Positions 43,629-53,129 of a DNA stretch of 64,000 nucleotides are shown one piece after another (position 1 is the stretch's first letter; each line of letters starts with the position of its first letter). A program made the position numbers and the translations under genes. The notes below the pieces were generated by a model. That model was given only the letters and a program-made list of their open reading frames with translations, did not search any database and was not told where the DNA came from. The stretch spans positions 322,488 to 386,487 of the forward strand of contig QHWB01000040.1 of the NCBI GenBank assembly GCA_003222395.1, in the 5' to 3' direction. The DNA is from Acidobacteriota bacterium (GTDB lineage: Bacteria; Acidobacteriota; Vicinamibacteria; Vicinamibacterales; CAVVIG01).

Positions 43629-44630
43629 CTACAGCGTGTTGCGGGCGGGCATGGCCGCGGGCGTTTGCTGAGACCAGTCACTGTGGGGCGGACGGTTTTC
43701 GACCAACCACCCGTAGAGAAGGCCGGAGTAGTTCTGCCATCGCATGCCGTGGCGCTCGTAAAAGGGCACGAGCGCGCGCTGCAGCGCGGGCAGTCGGTAG
43801 AACGGCACGCCCGCGAAATAGTGATGTTCGAGGTGATAGTTGGAGTTGAGGAACGCGAAATCCCAGAACCACTGACCGCGCATCAGCGTGCCCCACTTCG
43901 CCGGATCCGCGGGATCGATGTCGTAGTGCTGTCCAAGACGGTTCAGCGTGAACGCGATCGGGAAGACGAAGAACACGGGAATCACGTACGCGCGCGCCGC
44001 CGCGTAGAAGCCGAACGAAATCCAGACGGTGGCGAGCGCAGCGAGGTGCGTGGCGATCGACACGCGGCGCTCGAATGCGATCTGCCGCTGCAGCGCCACG
44101 GGATAGGTCGCGCCCTCCCTGCGCGCCGCGCGGAAGTAGATCGGGAAGAGCGCCGGCGAACAGTACAACAGCTTGTACCAACGAGCGTTGATCTTCGGCG
44201 ACAGATGATGCCGCTTCGGATCGTCCTCGTCCGATCCAAGCTCCGCGTGATGATCCAGATGCCACCGCGTGAACTGGCTCGACGAGATGCCGCTTGGCAC
44301 CGCGTAGAGCCACGCGAGCGCGCGTTCGGCCCGCGGATGGCGGCGATCGAAGATCGTGTGGTGGACGACTTCGTGCAGCAGGACGGTGAAGTTGAAGATC
44401 GTGAAGCCCTGGACGAACGCCAGCGGAATCCAGATCAAAGGATTCGCGACCGCGATGAGTCCCCACGTCGCCAGCGCGAGGATCGCGAACTGACGCGCGG
44501 TGATGGCGAGATGCCGCGGCGCGTTCTTCACGTGGAGCGCCTTCAGTTGCTCGCGCGTCAACGCGCGGCTGAGCTCCGCGCGGAGCTCGACCGCGTGCTG
44601 ACTGAAATAGTGTTCTTTCACGGACGTCAT
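43629..44630 (-). CDS. Membrane fatty-acid desaturase
   Basis: 333 residues from ATG at 44630 (MTSVKEHYFSQHAVEL); a GTG three codons later is a possible start. The three di-iron His boxes of the membrane desaturase family are present: HEVVHH, HLDHHAE and HLEHH, separated by four helices. It introduces double bonds into lipid acyl chains or modifies a related lipid; regiospecificity unknown. Adjacent spacer at 44,631-44,703 has CAACCAG words. Confidence 0.85.
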   Translation of the reverse strand: MTSVKEHYFSQHAVELRAELSRALTREQLKALHVKNAPRHLAITARQFAILALATWGLIAVANPLIWIPLAFVQGFTIFNFTVLLHEVVHHTIFDRRHPRAERALAWLYAVPSGISSSQFTRWHLDHHAELGSDEDDPKRHHLSPKINARWYKLLYCSPALFPIYFRAARREGATYPVALQRQIAFERRVSIATHLAALATVWISFGFYAAARAYVIPVFFVFPIAFTLNRLGQHYDIDPADPAKWGTLMRGQWFWDFAFLNSNYHLEHHYFAGVPFYRLPALQRALVPFYERHGMRWQNYSGLLYGWLVENRPPHSDWSQQTPAAMPARNTL

Positions 44631-44639
44631 CGATTCTAC

Positions 44640-44703
44640 AGGGCCTGTGGGTTGCAGGCTACGAGCAACCAACCCAAGCAACCAGCCCGCCAACAACCAG
44701 TCG
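44640..44703. repeat. CAACCAAC/CAACCAG word repeats
   Basis: Near-tandem words GCAACCAACC, AAGCAACCAGC, CCGCCAACAACCAGTCGC in the spacer between the desaturase and the lectin-domain gene. Same word class as at 721-880 and 53,080. Confidence 0.5.
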
Positions 44704-45360
44704 CTAGTAATACACCGTTACCCGAAAGCTTCCTGTGTTGTCCCTGAGGTAATCGTCGTTGACGCCGAGATACAGACGTCCACCGGACCTCATCCGAATC
44801 GGCCCCTCGTCGTCGCCGATGAAGAAGTACTCAGTGCCCTCGCCGACGCGGCCGATGAGCGCTGCCGCCGGCCGGCTCGGGATCGGGCGGCTGTCATTAC
44901 GCGGCGAGTTCGGTTCGCCTTGGGGACCGTCCTGACGATTCGGTCCCCAGCGCACGCGGCCCGTCGCGCTGAAATAGAGCATCTGGCCGGCGCGGACGTC
45001 GACGCCCGTGTCCTTCCACGCCGTCCACGAATCGACGCTCACGTCGCGTTCTCGCAGCCCCGACGGCCGGCCGCGGCGGGCATCGTCCCGCTCACGATCG
45101 CGGTCGCGATCACGATCTCGATCGCGATCGAAGCGATCGCCGGAACGATTGGCGTAGCGATCGAGCTCGATGCGTACGACGTCATCGCGATCGAGCCGCA
45201 GGCGTTCGCGGCCGCCGAACGGCCCCCGCTGCCCGTCGAACTCGATCACGTCGTCGCGCACGCTGACGAGCGTGCCTTCGACGCGCCGTCCGTCGCGCAG
45301 CACGAGCGTATCGGCGCGAAGCGACACCGCCCAGGCGGTCACACACAGAGCAACGATCAC
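44704..45360 (-). CDS. Secreted protein with LecA-like lectin domain
   Basis: 218 residues from GTG at 45360, giving a signal peptide VIVALCVTAWAVSLRAD. An ATG at 45423 would prepend MVLSRWSLVVSRWSS, which is encoded by spacer-type repeats. The N-terminal part reads TLVLRDGRRVEGTLVSVRDDVIEFDG (an SH3-like segment). A (DR)n tract (RDRDRDRDRDRERD) follows, then a C-terminal PA-IL/LecA-like domain: WTAWKDTGVDVRAGQMLYFSATGRVRWG, ALIGRVGEG, YFFIGDDEG, GRLYLGVNDDYLRDNTGSFRVTV. LecA-type domains bind galactosides with Ca2+ through the late NDD/DN motif, conserved here. Ligand unknown. Confidence 0.75.
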   Translation of the reverse strand: MIVALCVTAWAVSLRADTLVLRDGRRVEGTLVSVRDDVIEFDGQRGPFGGRERLRLDRDDVVRIELDRYANRSGDRFDRDRDRDRDRDRERDDARRGRPSGLRERDVSVDSWTAWKDTGVDVRAGQMLYFSATGRVRWGPNRQDGPQGEPNSPRNDSRPIPSRPAAALIGRVGEGTEYFFIGDDEGPIRMRSGGRLYLGVNDDYLRDNTGSFRVTVYY

Positions 45361-45423
45361 CGACCGGCGACTGGTGATTGACGACCAGCGACTCACCACC
45401 AACGACCAACGACTAAGGACCAT
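45356..45423. repeat. CGACCAGCGACT word repeats
   Basis: Near-tandem words ACCGGCGACTGG, GACGACCAGCGACTC, ACCAACGACCAACGACT in the divergent spacer. They run into the apparent N-terminus of the lectin-domain gene. Confidence 0.5.
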
Positions 45424-45432
45424 GAAGGGTAT

Positions 45433-45450
45433 TATCGATCGGGAGGCTCC
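45433..45450 (+). promoter_or_regulatory. -10 TATTAT and GGGAGG ribosome-binding site
   Basis: TATTAT followed by a short leader and GGGAGG 5 nt before ATG at 45451. Unlike several genes here, this one has a leader with a clear SD. Confidence 0.45.
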
Positions 45451-45933
45451 ATGCCGACGACCCGCATCATCGCGCTCGCTGCACTCCTTTGCGCACTGTG
45501 TCCTACGGCGGCGTTTGCGGACGTGACGGCCTTCATAGGCGCGAATACGACGCCGGCCAATCGCCAGGTGCGCGGCGCCGCCGGAGGAATCTCGCTGCTG
45601 ATCGTGGCGTTCGAATTCGAGTACGCGTTCACGCCGGATGATCCGACGGTGTCGGCGCCGTCGCTCAAGACAGGGATGGGCAACGTGCTGCTGCAGACGC
45701 CGTTTCCCGTCGCCGGCTTTCAGCCGTACGTCACTGCCGGCGGCGGAATCTACAACGAGTCGCTCGGCGCCCACTCCGACACCAACTTCGGCAGCAACGC
45801 CGGCGGCGGCCTAAAGCTGACGTTGATTGGCCCGTTGCGGCTGCGGGTGGATTACCGAGTGTTCAAGCTGGGAAGCGGTGCGCTGAACTCACCAGCGCAC
45901 CGCATCTACGCAGGACTGAATCTGAACTTCTAA
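45451..45933 (+). CDS. Small outer-membrane beta-barrel protein
   Basis: 160 residues. Signal peptide MPTTRIIALAALLCALCPTAAFA. The mature part is an alternating beta pattern (VTAFIGANTTPANRQVRGAAGGISLLIVAFEFEYAF..., FQPYVTAGGGIYNE, AGGGLKLTLIGPLRLRVDYRVFKL, HRIYAGLNLNF) ending in the aromatic residue recognised by BamA. Probably a six- to eight-stranded barrel of the OmpA/OmpW-like type; function unknown. Confidence 0.75.
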   Translation: MPTTRIIALAALLCALCPTAAFADVTAFIGANTTPANRQVRGAAGGISLLIVAFEFEYAFTPDDPTVSAPSLKTGMGNVLLQTPFPVAGFQPYVTAGGGIYNESLGAHSDTNFGSNAGGGLKLTLIGPLRLRVDYRVFKLGSGALNSPAHRIYAGLNLNF

Positions 45934-45989
45934 TGCCCGACTTCGTCGTTCCGATCTCTTCCGACTTCGTACTTTCGATTCCGCACTTC
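45934..45989. repeat. Convergent spacer with CCGACTTCG words
   Basis: CCCGACTTCGTCGTTCCGA, CCGACTTCGTACTTTCGA and CCGCACTTCC occur in a row between two convergent genes. No T-run hairpin is evident. Confidence 0.5.
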
Positions 45990-46520
45990 CTATTTCGAGA
46001 GGTCCTGAATCGTCGTGAGGTTCAGAATGTTCTGGGCCGGCTGGCCGAAGCACTCCGAGTAGGTCTTGTAAAGCGCCTGAACTTCGTTCGGGAAGGCTTC
46101 GTTTAGGATCGTCGTGACGTTGTACTCGGCGCCTTTGACGACTGGTTGCATCAGCGAGACGTAGATGACAGAACCACCCGGTCCGCCTTCGGCGGCTTTG
46201 AAGATCTTCCAGCCGGCCGCCTGCTGTTTGCGTTCAGGCTTCTCGCTCTTAGCGAGCGCTTCCTTGAGCTTCCCGATCACCATTTCGAAGTCGGCCGTCT
46301 TGTCCGCCTTGACGAAATTCAGAATCGCCGCACCGTCGCCCGAGAAGACATACGGACTCTTTTGCGCTTGCGCCTGTTGAGCGGGCTGGGCGGGCTGAGC
46401 GGGCTGCTGCGCCGGCGGCTGCTGCGCGTACGCCGCGCCCACCGACAGCATGCCGACGACAACTGCAACAGCGATCCATCCTGCCCGGCCCCCGACAGCC
46501 GGTACGGCGTTTCGAAACAT
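45990..46520 (-). CDS. Secreted or membrane-anchored protein of unknown function
   Basis: 176 residues from ATG at 46520, with GGAGG five bases upstream. Signal or anchor segment WIAVAVVVGMLSVGAAYAQ, then a short Pro/Gln/Ala tract (QQPPAQQPAQPAQPAQQAQA) like that of the Skp protein, then a compact domain (FSGDGAAILNFVKADKTADFEMVIGKLKEALAKSEKPERKQQAAGWKIFKA...). Family not recognised. Its composition suggests a periplasmic protein. Confidence 0.65.
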   Translation of the reverse strand: MFRNAVPAVGGRAGWIAVAVVVGMLSVGAAYAQQPPAQQPAQPAQPAQQAQAQKSPYVFSGDGAAILNFVKADKTADFEMVIGKLKEALAKSEKPERKQQAAGWKIFKAAEGGPGGSVIYVSLMQPVVKGAEYNVTTILNEAFPNEVQALYKTYSECFGQPAQNILNLTTIQDLSK

Positions 46521-46564
46521 CACGGCCTCCTTCGCGAAAGGGCGTTACTTTAACGTACTCGGGG

Positions 46565-47704
46565 CTACACGAAAACGGTCATCACCTCGTGAGCAAGAAG
46601 CATTCCCCGGCGCGTCAGGCGAAGCCGGTGGCCCTCGTGCAATAGACACCCTTCGTCGACAAACGGCTCCAGGTCCGCGCCAAATCGCGCCCAAACGTCG
46701 ACGTTATAGCGCCGGCGCATCGCGTCCAGGTCGATGCCGTCGACCAGGCGCAGACCGGTGAAGAGGGCATCGCCGAGCGCTTCGTCCGGCGCCATCCGGC
46801 GCTCGTCGATCGCCGTCGGCTGACCCTTTCCGATGCGCTCGACGTAGTCTTCTGTGGACGCGACATTCTTCCATCGCACGCCCGCGCGCGTCGAGTGCGC
46901 GCCGCAGCCGAATCCGAGCCACTCGCCGTCGATCCAGTATTTGAGGTTGTGCCGCGATCGCCGGCCCGGACGCGCCACGTTGGAGATCTCGTACTGCATC
47001 AGACCTGCAGTCTCGAGCCGCTCCATCGCCTCGAGATACATCGCCGCGGCATCGTCATCGGGCGCCTGCGACCAGCGCAAGCGCGCCATGTCCTCTTTGA
47101 GCGGTGCGTTCGGGTACACCTCGAGCAGGTACAGCGAGAGATGCTCGGGCTCGAGGGCAATTGCGGCGTCCACCGATTCGAGCCACTGCGCGACGCTCTG
47201 CCCGGGCAGCCACATCATCAAATCGAGGCTGACGTTGTCGAAGGCCGCCGATCGCGCCTCGGCAAGCGCCTGGCGCGCGCGGTCGGCGGTGTGCAGCCGC
47301 GACAGACGCCGCAGTTCGTCTTCGCGAAACGACTGAACGCCGAAGCTGATGCGATTGATGCCGGCGTCGCGGAACGCGCGGAGCCGTGACTCGGTCACCG
47401 TCTCCGGGTTCGCCTCGAGCGTAACCTCGCGATCGTCGGCGACATCGAACGCGTCGTCGCACGCGCCGATGATGCGAGCGACTTCGTCGGGCTCGAGCAG
47501 CGACGGCGTGCCGCCGCCGAAGTAGATCGTGTCGGCGCCGCGTTCTTGATTCGTGGCGCGGGCCTTTAGGCTTGCCTCCCGAACCTCCGCGATCAACGCA
47601 TCGACGTACCGCTCCTTCAACGCGGCGTCGAACAGCCCGCGGTTGAAATTGCAGTAGTTGCAGATGGCAGAACAGAACGGAACGTGAACGTACAGCCCGA
47701 GCAT
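46565..47704 (-). CDS. hemW: HemW: radical-SAM heme chaperone
   Basis: 379 residues. Radical SAM motif CSAICNYC within VHVPFCSAICNYCNFNRG. IYFGGGTPSLL, EANPE and INRISFGVQSF are family blocks, and the C-terminal HemN domain includes LKYWIDGEWLGFGCGAHS. The Phe following CxxC and the shorter N-terminus match HemW rather than coproporphyrinogen dehydrogenase HemN, so a heme-insertion role is more likely than decarboxylation. Confidence 0.9.
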   Translation of the reverse strand: MLGLYVHVPFCSAICNYCNFNRGLFDAALKERYVDALIAEVREASLKARATNQERGADTIYFGGGTPSLLEPDEVARIIGACDDAFDVADDREVTLEANPETVTESRLRAFRDAGINRISFGVQSFREDELRRLSRLHTADRARQALAEARSAAFDNVSLDLMMWLPGQSVAQWLESVDAAIALEPEHLSLYLLEVYPNAPLKEDMARLRWSQAPDDDAAAMYLEAMERLETAGLMQYEISNVARPGRRSRHNLKYWIDGEWLGFGCGAHSTRAGVRWKNVASTEDYVERIGKGQPTAIDERRMAPDEALGDALFTGLRLVDGIDLDAMRRRYNVDVWARFGADLEPFVDEGCLLHEGHRLRLTRRGMLLAHEVMTVFV

Positions 47705-47830
47705 GGGAATTTGGTAATTGGCTAATCGGGTGATCGGGTAATCGCGTAATCGGGTAATCGCGTAATTGTTCGCGAATCCGCCTCAGATCAAAATGCCCGA
47801 TTACCCGATTACCCGATTACCCGATCCCGA
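47705..47830. repeat. Inverted arrays of CGGGTAAT / ATTACCCG words
   Basis: The left array (about 47711-47767) is AATCGGGTGATCGGGTAATCG-type words. The right array (about 47795-47832) is CCCGATTACCCGATTACCCG words. The arms are complementary and would form a long hairpin between the DnaC-like gene and hemW. The right-hand word also fills the dnaK-dnaJ spacer. Confidence 0.85.
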
Positions 47831-48673
47831 TTATGACCCGGCGCGTCCGCCCGGCCACCTGAGGTCGGCCCGATTGTCTCGCAGCTGAGCGCGCGCCGGG
47901 CGGCCCCCGCGCGGCGACGGGAGCGTCGCCTTGCGGCGCAACTTCCACATCGCGATGAGGTCGTCGGTGCCGGCATTCGCCGGGCGCTCGCGGTAATCGG
48001 CGGCGTCCAGGACGATGAACTCGCACATTTCGTGGAGGCGCGAGCGCATGCGATCGCCGATGCGGAACAGGAGCGAGTTCGGCTCGGTGTCGTCGGGAAT
48101 GTCCGGATAATTCGACGTGAAGATCGTCAGCCGCCGCTCGCTGTAGCGGGTGTTCACGATCAGGTTCATCGTCTCTTCGACCCACTCGGACGTTTTCTCT
48201 GCGCCGAGGTCGTCGAGCACCAGCAGATCGGCCGTCATCACCGGCCGCAGAATTTCCAGCTCGGTCGTCCGAATCGACGGATCGTACGTGCTGCGGATGA
48301 TGCGGAGGAGATCGCGCGTATCGTAGAAGAGTCCGCGCGCGCCGGTCTGCTGAACGATCTCCTTCAGCACCGCCACGGCCAGGTGCGTCTTGCCGACGCC
48401 CGGCTGCCCTTCGAAAAACAGACCGACCGTGACCGCGGGAAACGCCTGGACGAGACGCCGTGCGTGCGCGACGGCGCGGTCGAGCGATTCGTTGTAGGCG
48501 AGGAAGCTGTCGAGCGTGCAGTGCTGATATCGCTTCGGAATGTTCGCGTCGGCCAGCCGTTGCTGCCCGACCTGCTCGCGCCAGCAATCGCAGCGGGCGA
48601 CGCGTCGCGCTCCGGTCGACGCCTCGTCGATCGGCCTCCAGCCGGTATCGTCGCAGAGCGGGCAAGGCGTCAT
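47831..48673 (-). CDS. DnaC/IstB-like AAA+ ATPase with zinc finger
   Basis: 280 residues from ATG at 48673. An N-terminal Cys motif (CPLCDDTGW...CDCW) resembles the zinc finger of DnaC/DnaI-like helicase loaders. The AAA+ core has Walker A EGQPGVGKTHLAVA, Walker B LLVLDDLGAEKTSEW and sensor ITFTSNYP-like IFTSNYPDIPDD. The tail is Arg-rich. It could load the replicative helicase or serve another ATPase role; without a neighbouring transposase an IstB function is unlikely. It is co-oriented with the sigma-factor and heat-shock genes. Confidence 0.8.
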   Translation of the reverse strand: MTPCPLCDDTGWRPIDEASTGARRVARCDCWREQVGQQRLADANIPKRYQHCTLDSFLAYNESLDRAVAHARRLVQAFPAVTVGLFFEGQPGVGKTHLAVAVLKEIVQQTGARGLFYDTRDLLRIIRSTYDPSIRTTELEILRPVMTADLLVLDDLGAEKTSEWVEETMNLIVNTRYSERRLTIFTSNYPDIPDDTEPNSLLFRIGDRMRSRLHEMCEFIVLDAADYRERPANAGTDDLIAMWKLRRKATLPSPRGGRPARAQLRDNRADLRWPGGRAGS

Positions 48674-48698
48674 CGCAGCCAACTGGAGATGACGCGCA

Positions 48699-49454
48699 TC
48701 AGTTCAGATGCGTCCGGAGCTTCTCGGACCGACGCAGCTTGTCTTTCGCACGCGATTCGATCTGACGGACGCGCTCGCGCGTCAGGTGGAGACGATCGCC
48801 GATCTCCTGCAGCGTGTGCGGCTCGTCGTCTTCGAGGCCGAAGCGGAGGCGCATCACCTCGCGCTCCTTACCATCGAGGTCGAGGAGCGCCGCGGCGAGC
48901 TCGTCGAGGTCGGCCTGACGGATCATCTCGTGGTCGATCGGCGGTTGATCGAGGGCGAGCAGGTCGCCGAGCTCGCGCGCCGGGCCGTCGCGCCGCGCCG
49001 GATCGACGGGATGACTGAGCGACACGTCTTCGGTGGCGTTGTGCAGCGAGGCGAACAGCTTCGGCGGGAACGAGAACGCGCGCGTCTGATCGGCGAGCAC
49101 GTGCATCATCGCCTCGCGCACCCACCAGACGGCGTAGGTGATGAACTTCACGTTGCGCGACGGATCGAAACGCCGTGCCGCTTCGATCAGTCCGAGGTTG
49201 CCTTCGTGGATGAGATCGAGGAACGAGACGCCGAGGCCGCGATACCGTTTGGCGTACGACACGACGAATCGCAGGTTGGCTTCGACGAGACGCGTGACGG
49301 CCGCCTGATCGGCGTCGTGCCGGATGCGCGCGCCGAGCGCGCGCTCTTCGTCGGCGGTCAGACGCGACAGCTTTGAGATTTCGCGCAGGTACGCAGCGAG
49401 CGCACTCGCATCGTCGCTGGCCGCGAACCGTTTCGACACGCCGGTAGCATACAT
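48699..49454 (-). CDS. Sigma-70 family RNA polymerase sigma factor
   Basis: 251 residues. Region 1.2/2.1 LAAYLREISKLSRLTADEERALGARI, region 2 EANLRFVVSYAKRYRGLGVSFLDLIHEGNLGLIEAARRFDPSRNVKFITYAVWWVREAMMHVLADQTR, region 3 short, and region 4 LQEIGDRLHLTRERVRQIESRAKDKLRRS. RpoD-like but much smaller than a housekeeping sigma, so a group 2/3 alternative sigma. It lies 39 nt downstream of hspR, which suggests a stress role by association only. Confidence 0.85.
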   Translation of the reverse strand: MYATGVSKRFAASDDASALAAYLREISKLSRLTADEERALGARIRHDADQAAVTRLVEANLRFVVSYAKRYRGLGVSFLDLIHEGNLGLIEAARRFDPSRNVKFITYAVWWVREAMMHVLADQTRAFSFPPKLFASLHNATEDVSLSHPVDPARRDGPARELGDLLALDQPPIDHEMIRQADLDELAAALLDLDGKEREVMRLRFGLEDDEPHTLQEIGDRLHLTRERVRQIESRAKDKLRRSEKLRTHLN

Positions 49455-49463
49455 CAAACGGCA

Positions 49464-49525
49464 AACTGAAAAGTGAAAAGTGAAAACCCGTTTTTAGTTT
49501 TGACTCTTCACTTTTGAATTTTCAG
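49464..49525. repeat. GTGAAAAGTGAAAA inverted words
   Basis: GAAAAGTGAAAAGTGAAAA on the left faces TCTTCACTTTTGAATTTTCA on the right between hspR and the sigma gene. The right arm also encodes the HspR tail NSKVKSQN. Confidence 0.7.
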
Positions 49526-49910
49526 GTTGATGCGAGGAGCGGACCAGATCAGTTGGCGACGATTTCACGAGCGCGGTGGACAGCCGCTGTTCCCAGTCGT
49601 CGATGCCGCGCGCCATTTCGCGCTTGACGTACTCCATGAACTCGTTCACTTCGCGCTGCATCTGCTCGATCTTCCGCCGCATGTTGAGAATGATCTCGAC
49701 GCCGGCCAGGTTGACGCCAAGGTCTCGGGTAAGTGACAAAATCGTTTCGAGCTGTTCGAGGTCCTCTTCCGAGTACAAGCGAGTGTTTCCTTCCGTGCGC
49801 GACGGCTTGAGCAGTCCCTCGCGCTCGTACAGGCGCAGCGTCTGCGGGTGGATGTTGTACTTCTGCGCCACCGCGCTGATCATGTAGAACGCTTTGCCGC
49901 TCTTCTTCAC
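49494..49910 (-). CDS. hspR: MerR-family heat-shock repressor HspR
   Basis: 138 residues, ATG overlapping the dnaJ stop as ATGA. MerR-type helix-turn-helix YMISAVAQKYNIHPQTLRLYEREGLLKPSRTEGNTRLYSEEDLEQLETI, then a coiled coil. HspR represses dnaK operons by binding HAIR sites, with DnaK as co-repressor in actinomycetes. A HAIR-like site sits over the dnaK promoter here. The C-terminus HQPENSKVKSQN is encoded by a spacer-type repeat. Confidence 0.9.
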   Translation of the reverse strand: MKKSGKAFYMISAVAQKYNIHPQTLRLYEREGLLKPSRTEGNTRLYSEEDLEQLETILSLTRDLGVNLAGVEIILNMRRKIEQMQREVNEFMEYVKREMARGIDDWEQRLSTALVKSSPTDLVRSSHQPENSKVKSQN

Positions 49911-51007
49911 TGGCCTTCGTGTCCTTTGTATCTTTCTCGCAGATCCTCGTTGTTGATCCTGCCGAACTCCCTCAACAACTCCTTCGATCGTTCGTCGAGC
50001 ACCCGCGGCAGTACGAGCGTCACTTCGACCACGAGATCGCCACGACGGCCGTCGCGCGGCGACACGACGCCGCGCTCGCGCAGCCGGAACCGCTGACCGC
50101 TTTGGGTGCCGGGCGGCACGCGCAGCCGCGCCGGCCCCTCGAGCGAGGGCACTTCGATCTTCGCGCCGAGCGCCGCTTCGTGAATCGCGATCGGCACGCT
50201 GATGCGCAGATCGTCGCCTTCACGCGAGAACAGCGGATGCGGCTGCACCTTCACCATGATGAAGAGATCGCCGGTGTCGCCGCCGTTGCGGCCAACGTGT
50301 CCCTTGCCCGGAACCCGGATCCGCGCGCCATCGACGAGACCCGGCGGAATCTGGATCGTCAGCGCCTCGGTGCGGACTTCGATCTGGCCGCCGCCGCATG
50401 TCCGGCAGTGTATCTGCCGCTGCCGTCCGGAACCGCCGCACTGCGCGCACGGCTTCGAGAACACCATGTGGCCGCGCGCCGATTTGACGACGCCCGAGCC
50501 GTGGCAATGCTGGCAGCGCATCTCCGCGACGTTCAGGCGGCCGAGGCCGCCGCACGCGTGGCAGTGCTCCTGTCGGGTGACGGCGACCGATCGCTCGCCG
50601 CCGCGCGCCGCTTCTTCAAAGCTGAGCGTGACCATCTGATGAAGATCGGCGCCGCGCTCGGCGCCTTCCTGCCGCCGCTGTTCGCGCTGATGAAGGATAT
50701 CGGCAAAGAGATCGCCGAACGTCGATGCGTCGGCGCCGCCGACGCTCGCCGAGAAGTCGAAGCCTTCGAACCCGTACGTGCGATCGACAGTCAAGTATCC
50801 GGTCGACCCGGTAGTGTCGTAGCGGCGCCGCCGATCCGGGTCGCTCAGCGTTTCGTACGCTTCGACGATCTGCCGGAACTGCGCCGCCGCCCGCCGATCG
50901 CCCGGGTTGATGTCGGGATGGTATTTACGCGCAAGCCGCTTGTACGCCCGCTTCACGTCGACGAGCGTCGCGTCCCGATCGAGCCCGAGCACAATGTAGA
51001 GGTCCAT
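49907..51007 (-). CDS. dnaJ: Chaperone DnaJ
   Basis: 366 residues. J-domain with the HPD motif (RKYHPDINPGD), a short G/F-like stretch, then a zinc region with CxxCxGxG repeats (CHACGGLG, CQHCHGSG, CAQCGGSG, CRTCGGG), and two C-terminal substrate-binding modules. Co-chaperone stimulating DnaK ATPase. It follows dnaK by 23 nt. No grpE lies in this operon. Confidence 0.95.
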   Translation of the reverse strand: MDLYIVLGLDRDATLVDVKRAYKRLARKYHPDINPGDRRAAAQFRQIVEAYETLSDPDRRRRYDTTGSTGYLTVDRTYGFEGFDFSASVGGADASTFGDLFADILHQREQRRQEGAERGADLHQMVTLSFEEAARGGERSVAVTRQEHCHACGGLGRLNVAEMRCQHCHGSGVVKSARGHMVFSKPCAQCGGSGRQRQIHCRTCGGGQIEVRTEALTIQIPPGLVDGARIRVPGKGHVGRNGGDTGDLFIMVKVQPHPLFSREGDDLRISVPIAIHEAALGAKIEVPSLEGPARLRVPPGTQSGQRFRLRERGVVSPRDGRRGDLVVEVTLVLPRVLDERSKELLREFGRINNEDLRERYKGHEGQ

Positions 51008-51030
51008 TACCCGATTACCCGATTACCCGA

Positions 51031-51032
<2 letters not shown>
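51008..51032. repeat. ATTACCCG word repeats in the dnaK-dnaJ spacer
   Basis: Three consecutive ATTACCCG units occupying nearly the whole 23-nt gap, identical to the word at 47,795-47,832. Confidence 0.75.
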
Positions 51033-52965
<1,933 letters not shown>

Positions 52966-53000
52966 CTGAACCTCGTCGTTTCGTCGTTGATATCCTTCAG

Positions 53001-53030
53001 ATTATGAAATTTGAGTCTAGGAGTGTCAAT
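53001..53030 (-). promoter_or_regulatory. dnaK promoter with overlapping HAIR-like operator
   Basis: Minus-strand -35 TTGACA (53024-53029), 17-nt spacer, -10 CATAAT (53001-53006), about 40 nt before the dnaK ATG. Within it the plus strand reads TTTGAGT-N7-TGTCAAT (53010-53030), matching 10 of 14 half-site positions of the HAIR consensus CTTGAGT-N7-ACTCAAG bound by HspR, whose gene is third in this operon. Confidence 0.72.
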
Positions 53031-53117
53031 GTTGTTCGTGCCGCAATGGGGCGCCCGCGTCGCCCCGCACGACCAGCCCCAGCCCCCAGCTCCAAGCAAC
53101 CAGCCCCCAGACCTTAG

Positions 53118-53123
53118 TACACT
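53118..53123 (+). promoter_or_regulatory. -10-like TACACT six bases before the PBP1A start
   Basis: TACACT-GACCTC-GTG. Consistent with leaderless transcription; upstream are CAACCAGCCCCCAG-type words at 53,080-53,113. Confidence 0.45.
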
Positions 53124-53129
53124 GACCTC

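Noticed and set aside
46565-47704. Coproporphyrinogen III dehydrogenase HemN
   Set aside because: The N-terminus and CSAICNYCNF context match HemW; other heme genes are not nearby.
47831-48673. IstB helper of an insertion sequence
   Set aside because: No IstA transposase, no terminal repeats; N-terminal zinc finger and operon context fit a DnaC-like ATPase better.
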